Source: Sphingomonas sp. CFBP 8760
Lineage (GTDB): Bacteria > Pseudomonadota > Alphaproteobacteria > Sphingomonadales > Sphingomonadaceae
Length of the DNA: 53,984 nt
NCBI RefSeq assembly: GCF_014841615.1
Contig: NZ_JACYUG010000021.1
Location: 268-54,251 of the forward strand
Direction: 5' to 3'
Under the pieces are notes generated by a model, which had not been told where the DNA came from, searched no databases, and saw nothing but the letters and a program-made list of their open reading frames with translations. Of this stretch, positions 50,478-53,984 are shown one piece after another. The stretch's first letter is position 1, and each line of letters starts with the position of its first letter. The position numbers and the translations under genes were made by a program.

Positions 50478-53228
50478 ATGAAGAACATAATGATCGCACG
50501 CCTGTTGACGTCCACGGCAACAATGCTGGTGCTGGTGCCCGCCACACCGGCACTCGCCCAGCAGCAGGTGCCCGGCACGACCAGCGCCGACCCGACCACC
50601 GACACCACCCCGCCGACCGACGGTTCGACGGACGACATCATTGTCACCGGCATCCGCCAGAGCCTGAGCAGCGCGCAGAACATCAAGCGCAATTCGGACG
50701 CCATCGTCGACGCGCTGGTCGCCGAGGATATCGGAAAATTTCCTGACAATAATGCGTCGGAGGCGATCGCGCGGATCACTGGTGTGCAAGTGACGCGTTA
50801 TGCCGACGAAGCCAACGGCGTGTTGATCCGCGGCCTCCCGAATGTGCAGACCACGGTGCAGGGGCGCGAGATCTTCACTGCCGACGGCCGCTCGGTCGCG
50901 ATCCAGGATTTCCCGGCGCAGGCCCTGTCGCGCGTCGATGTGTATAAAGCGGTGACCGCGCAGAATCTGGAAGGCGGCATCGCCGGCCTGATCGACGTCG
51001 GACTGCGCCGGCCATTTGATTTCAAGGGCTTCGAGCTCGCCGGCGCGGCACGGGGCGTCTACAACACGGAGTCGCGCAAGCTCGACCCGATCGGCAGCCT
51101 GCTCGTCAGCAATCGCTGGCAGACCGGCATCGGCGAGATCGGCGCACTGCTCAACGCATCCTTCACCCAGACCCGCTATCTGAATTCGATCCGCTATCAG
51201 GGTTTTCAGGACAATGTGCCGACCGCGCAGCAGGTGTTGCCGACATCGGTCGGGCGCAATTTCACCTTTCCACAGGATATTGGGCTCTTCTATCAGCGTG
51301 GCAATCGTCAGCGGCCGTCGATCAACGGGTCGCTGCAATGGCAACCGTCCGACAATCTGATGATCTACGCCGATGGTCTGTATCAGGGCTATCGCAACAA
51401 GGTCGCCAATGACTTCTTTGGCCTCTCGATCCAGTCGAGCACCACCGGGGGCAGTCCACCACCAATTCGCAACGCGGTCCTGACGCAGGACGAAACGACG
51501 CTCGATTCGTTCGACATCGATCTGGGCATCGTCAACGGCCCGACCAAGCAGGCCGGGCGTGGCCGCACCGACACGCTGCAAGGTGCGCTCGGCGCCCGGT
51601 GGGAGGTGAGCAATGCCGTCTTCACAACCGATCTGGCGTTCACCAAGTCGACGGTCGACAACACCTATTACGAATTCCAGACCCAGATGATGGGTCCACT
51701 GTCATTAGCGGTACGGCTGAACGCGGAACGCAGCGTCGATTTCGTACCCACCGGCGCCGACTTCACCAATCCGGCGAGCTTCAACGTGCGCGGTCTCTAT
51801 GAGAATAGGAGCCGCGCGACCGGCGACCAGTGGCAGTGGCAGGGCAATATGGACCTCGACACCGGCTCCACCTTGTTGCCAAAGTTCAAGTTCGGATTGC
51901 GCTATGCCAACCGCAACGCCAATTCGACCTATGGTGATCGCTATGCAGGTCTCGCCGGTCTGCGCGATCCCATCTCGCGGGTGCCCGGCGTGTCCGACGG
52001 CAAGATCATCGAGGCCGGTTTCCACGGCGATGACGTGCAGAAATTCCGGTCCTGGTTCGCACCGGACGCCGACATCCTGAACGACCGCATCAACGACGTG
52101 CGCGGTTATGTCCGCGACGCACTGGTGCGCGCCAGCGCCGATGCGGGAACGCGCGGGCAATGGGCGCCGGAACGACCCACCCTCAACCCCCTGAACGCGT
52201 TCTCCGCGCGCGAGCAGGTGTTCAGCGGCTATGCACAGGTCGACTATGCGTTCGACCTGGGTATCCCGATCGATGGCGTGATCGGCACGCGCATGGTCAT
52301 CACCCGCAACCGGCTGGACGGGACCAACTCGCTGCCAGGCGCAGGGGGCACGACGTTGCTTGTTCCGATCGCGTCTTCCCAACAATACACCGACGTGCTG
52401 CCGAACATCAGCGCGCAATTGCATTTCACCGATCGCCTGAAGCTGCGCCTGTCGCGCACGGAGGCACTGACCCGGCCGGGCTTCAACCAGATCAATCCGA
52501 CGCTGACGGTGCAGCAGGGGACGATCGGCGGCAACATCTCGTACACCGGCAACGGCGGCAACCCGGACCTGCAACCGGTCCGTTCCGACAATTATGATGC
52601 GTCGCTGGAATATTACTTCTCACGCACCGGATCGGTATCGGTCGCGGGCTTCTATCGCGAGATCGATGGCTTCATCAATTCGCTGCCGCAGATCGTGAAT
52701 GTCGCGCCGTTCGGCAACATCCTCGTCTATCGCCCGACCAATGCCGGCTTCGGCAAGATCAAGGGGATCGAGGCGGCGGCGACGACCTTCTTCGACTTCC
52801 TGCCCGGTGCGCTGCGCGGTCTCGGTGCGCAGGCCAATTTCACCTATATCGACGGCGAACAGACGCTGCAGTCGGCGGCGAACTTTGTGGGTGGTCGCAA
52901 CACCCTGCCGGGAGTGTCGAAGTACAGCTTCAACGTCATCGGTCTCTACGAACTCGGGCCGACGAGCATCCGGCTGGCGTACAACTACCGCAGTGCCAAC
53001 GTCGACGGCTTCGGCGCGCCGGGCGTATTCACGACCGTTTATTCGGATTCGGTCGGCCGCCTCGATCTGTCGGCTAGCTACAACATCAGCGACAACCTGA
53101 CCTTCACGGTCGACGCCACGAATCTGCTGCGCACGCCGTATCACAGCTACGTCAAGGATTCCCGCTACCCGCGTGACGTTCGATGGGAGGCGAGCCTGTT
53201 GTCGGCGGGCGTCCGCTTCCGCTTCTAA
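50478..53228 (+). CDS. TonB-dependent receptor, Caulobacter-type
   Basis: 916 aa; the start is supported by GGAGGGG just upstream. Signal peptide ends TPALAQQQ. A Thr/Pro-rich linker leads to DDIIVTGIRQSLSSAQNIKR, then AEDIGKFPDNNASEAIARIT and VLIRGLPNVQTTVQGREIFT of the plug. The barrel ends LSAGVRFRF with the terminal Phe needed for outer-membrane assembly. It follows the exported hydrolase by 41 bp and closes the LacI-controlled operon. It should import the oligosaccharide that GH31 and the clan GH-A enzyme process. The distance to the first receptor in the window is large, so they are not recent duplicates. Confidence 0.93.
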   Translation: MKNIMIARLLTSTATMLVLVPATPALAQQQVPGTTSADPTTDTTPPTDGSTDDIIVTGIRQSLSSAQNIKRNSDAIVDALVAEDIGKFPDNNASEAIARITGVQVTRYADEANGVLIRGLPNVQTTVQGREIFTADGRSVAIQDFPAQALSRVDVYKAVTAQNLEGGIAGLIDVGLRRPFDFKGFELAGAARGVYNTESRKLDPIGSLLVSNRWQTGIGEIGALLNASFTQTRYLNSIRYQGFQDNVPTAQQVLPTSVGRNFTFPQDIGLFYQRGNRQRPSINGSLQWQPSDNLMIYADGLYQGYRNKVANDFFGLSIQSSTTGGSPPPIRNAVLTQDETTLDSFDIDLGIVNGPTKQAGRGRTDTLQGALGARWEVSNAVFTTDLAFTKSTVDNTYYEFQTQMMGPLSLAVRLNAERSVDFVPTGADFTNPASFNVRGLYENRSRATGDQWQWQGNMDLDTGSTLLPKFKFGLRYANRNANSTYGDRYAGLAGLRDPISRVPGVSDGKIIEAGFHGDDVQKFRSWFAPDADILNDRINDVRGYVRDALVRASADAGTRGQWAPERPTLNPLNAFSAREQVFSGYAQVDYAFDLGIPIDGVIGTRMVITRNRLDGTNSLPGAGGTTLLVPIASSQQYTDVLPNISAQLHFTDRLKLRLSRTEALTRPGFNQINPTLTVQQGTIGGNISYTGNGGNPDLQPVRSDNYDASLEYYFSRTGSVSVAGFYREIDGFINSLPQIVNVAPFGNILVYRPTNAGFGKIKGIEAAATTFFDFLPGALRGLGAQANFTYIDGEQTLQSAANFVGGRNTLPGVSKYSFNVIGLYELGPTSIRLAYNYRSANVDGFGAPGVFTTVYSDSVGRLDLSASYNISDNLTFTVDATNLLRTPYHSYVKDSRYPRDVRWEASLLSAGVRFRF

Positions 53229-53984
53229 ACAGTGACGACGAGGAGGAGGGCGGCAATCAGTCCGATCCGGCTGGCACTGATGCGAAAAGTCGCCCTCCTC
53301 GCCGCTACGGCCACAGGCGCGGACAATCTCATTATCCAGAGGCGCTTTACCACTGACGCCGCGCCGTTCGCCCGCGACGGGGTGGTGTCTTTCTTCATCA
53401 GCGATGACGAGGACTAGGTCATCCTAAACAGAACAAAGTTGAGCCTTTGTACTCTTCGTCATAACTGAAGCGGGCAAAAAGGGGCCATACTACGAAGGTG
53501 AATGGATGTCTGAAATTGGGCGCGGGGGGGAGGGGCGTGAATGTTCGATCCTGTTAGGGAAATCTGGCACCGGCAAGTGTATGATATTCTCCAAAGCAAG
53601 AAGCCGCGGGCCTTCGATGCTGACCTATGGCTTTTTCGGTTTTCGGCAGTTGGACCGTCGGGTGGGCCAGCCGGCGGCAGTCGTCCTGGCCGGAGCGGTG
53701 CTGACCACGGAATACGAAGTCAGACGCTGATCTCGAGCCGGGCCGCAAGGCGGATGTGACGTTGCGCTCGTTGCAGGTGTCATTAAGCAATGGCCCGCTT
53801 CTGATGGTCGCAACGTCGCGGCCGGCATTTAATCCCCTGATGAAGGACGGCGAGACAATGACGACGCTTCAGTCACGTGCGTTGGCCGGCGGCCTGCTCT
53901 CTCTCACGGCGCTTGCGCAATCCGTACCGGACAGATGGTTCGGGGAATCTGCACAGCGGGGATAAGTGGATTGCCGATCTGACA
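53229..53984. other. 750-bp right end without a supported gene
   Basis: Short frames only. Those at 53506-53730 and 53541-53759 overlap in different frames and match nothing known. At 53858 a 35-codon frame begins TTLQSRALAGGLLSLTAL, signal-peptide-like but ending quickly, perhaps the front of a decayed gene. GAGGAGGGCG at 53243-53252 can pair with CGCCCTCCTC at 53291-53300, a possible weak terminator for the operon before it. Confidence 0.45.

Noticed and set aside
53506..53730. GKSGTGKC resembling a P-loop (Walker A) motif
   Set aside because: The final Ser/Thr is replaced by Cys, no beta-strand/helix context or Walker B follows, and the frame overlaps others at the decayed window end.
1..53984. 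CRISPR arrays, tRNA or rRNA genes, phage structural genes, replication origins
   Set aside because: None seen: no regularly spaced repeats, no cloverleaf-like clusters or rRNA-like stretches, no phage or plasmid replication motifs apart from the IS element and the IS remnant.

Overview
The window looks like chromosomal DNA of a high-GC alphaproteobacterium of the sphingomonad type. It carries four TonB-dependent receptors (two of the Caulobacter/sphingomonad class), dense operons with TGATG or ATGA start/stop overlaps, many twin-arginine (Tat) signal peptides, and sugar-utilisation loci built from a receptor, glycoside hydrolases, an MFS carrier and a regulator. The genus is inferred from gene content only. 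No rRNA, tRNA, CRISPR array or complete phage was seen.

Region 1 (1-17410) is a polysaccharide utilisation locus on the minus strand. It reads, in transcription order: TonB receptor, GH2, a small coupled ORF, GH35, GH42, GH115 alpha-glucuronidase, a second small coupled ORF, ManD-type mannonate dehydratase, a hexuronate-type MFS carrier, and a GH43 enzyme cut by the window edge. A divergent GntR/FCD regulator (UxuR-like) faces it across a promoter with two matching operators 40 bp apart. Several beta-galactosidase families plus an alpha-glucuronidase suggest a glucuronate-decorated galactan, arabinogalactan or similar hemicellulose.

Region 2 (17704-26784) continues uronate metabolism. A minus operon holds a Tat-exported UxuA-family protein, a sugar porter and a TonB receptor. 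The divergent plus genes are kdgD (5-dehydro-4-deoxyglucarate dehydratase) and a LysR regulator. A convergent ACS-family (glucarate/galactonate-like) carrier closes the region.

Region 3 (26785-31028) is a decayed accessory stretch. It holds a pseudogene of a conserved sphingomonad protein with one in-frame stop, unassigned fragments, and an IS5-family element flanked by TTAA that carries a passenger gene coupled to its transposase.

Region 4 (31029-36040) is a copper-acquisition operon: DUF2946 protein, terminator, PCu(A)C chaperone, SCO protein, copper-uptake-associated lipoprotein, a Tat-exported DJ-1/PfpI protein resembling isonitrile hydratase, and a TonB receptor. The last two genes overlap. 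This is the most interesting candidate system: uptake of copper bound to an isonitrile chalkophore, followed by ligand destruction.

Region 5 (36288-42319) holds three more DJ-1/PfpI-superfamily genes (one exported, two fused to AraC domains), cytochrome b561 with a free-standing STN-domain protein, an exported metallo-beta-lactamase-fold hydrolase and an isochorismatase-like hydrolase. Strong hairpins separate convergent genes. A short lower-GC patch with an IS transposase remnant follows.

Region 6 (43031-53228) is a second carbohydrate locus. A LacI regulator faces GH31 alpha-glycosidase, a GPH-family symporter, an unclassified clan GH-A hydrolase with two CBM35-like modules, and a TonB receptor, with a LacI-type operator in the divergent promoter. 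The last 750 bases hold no gene I can support.
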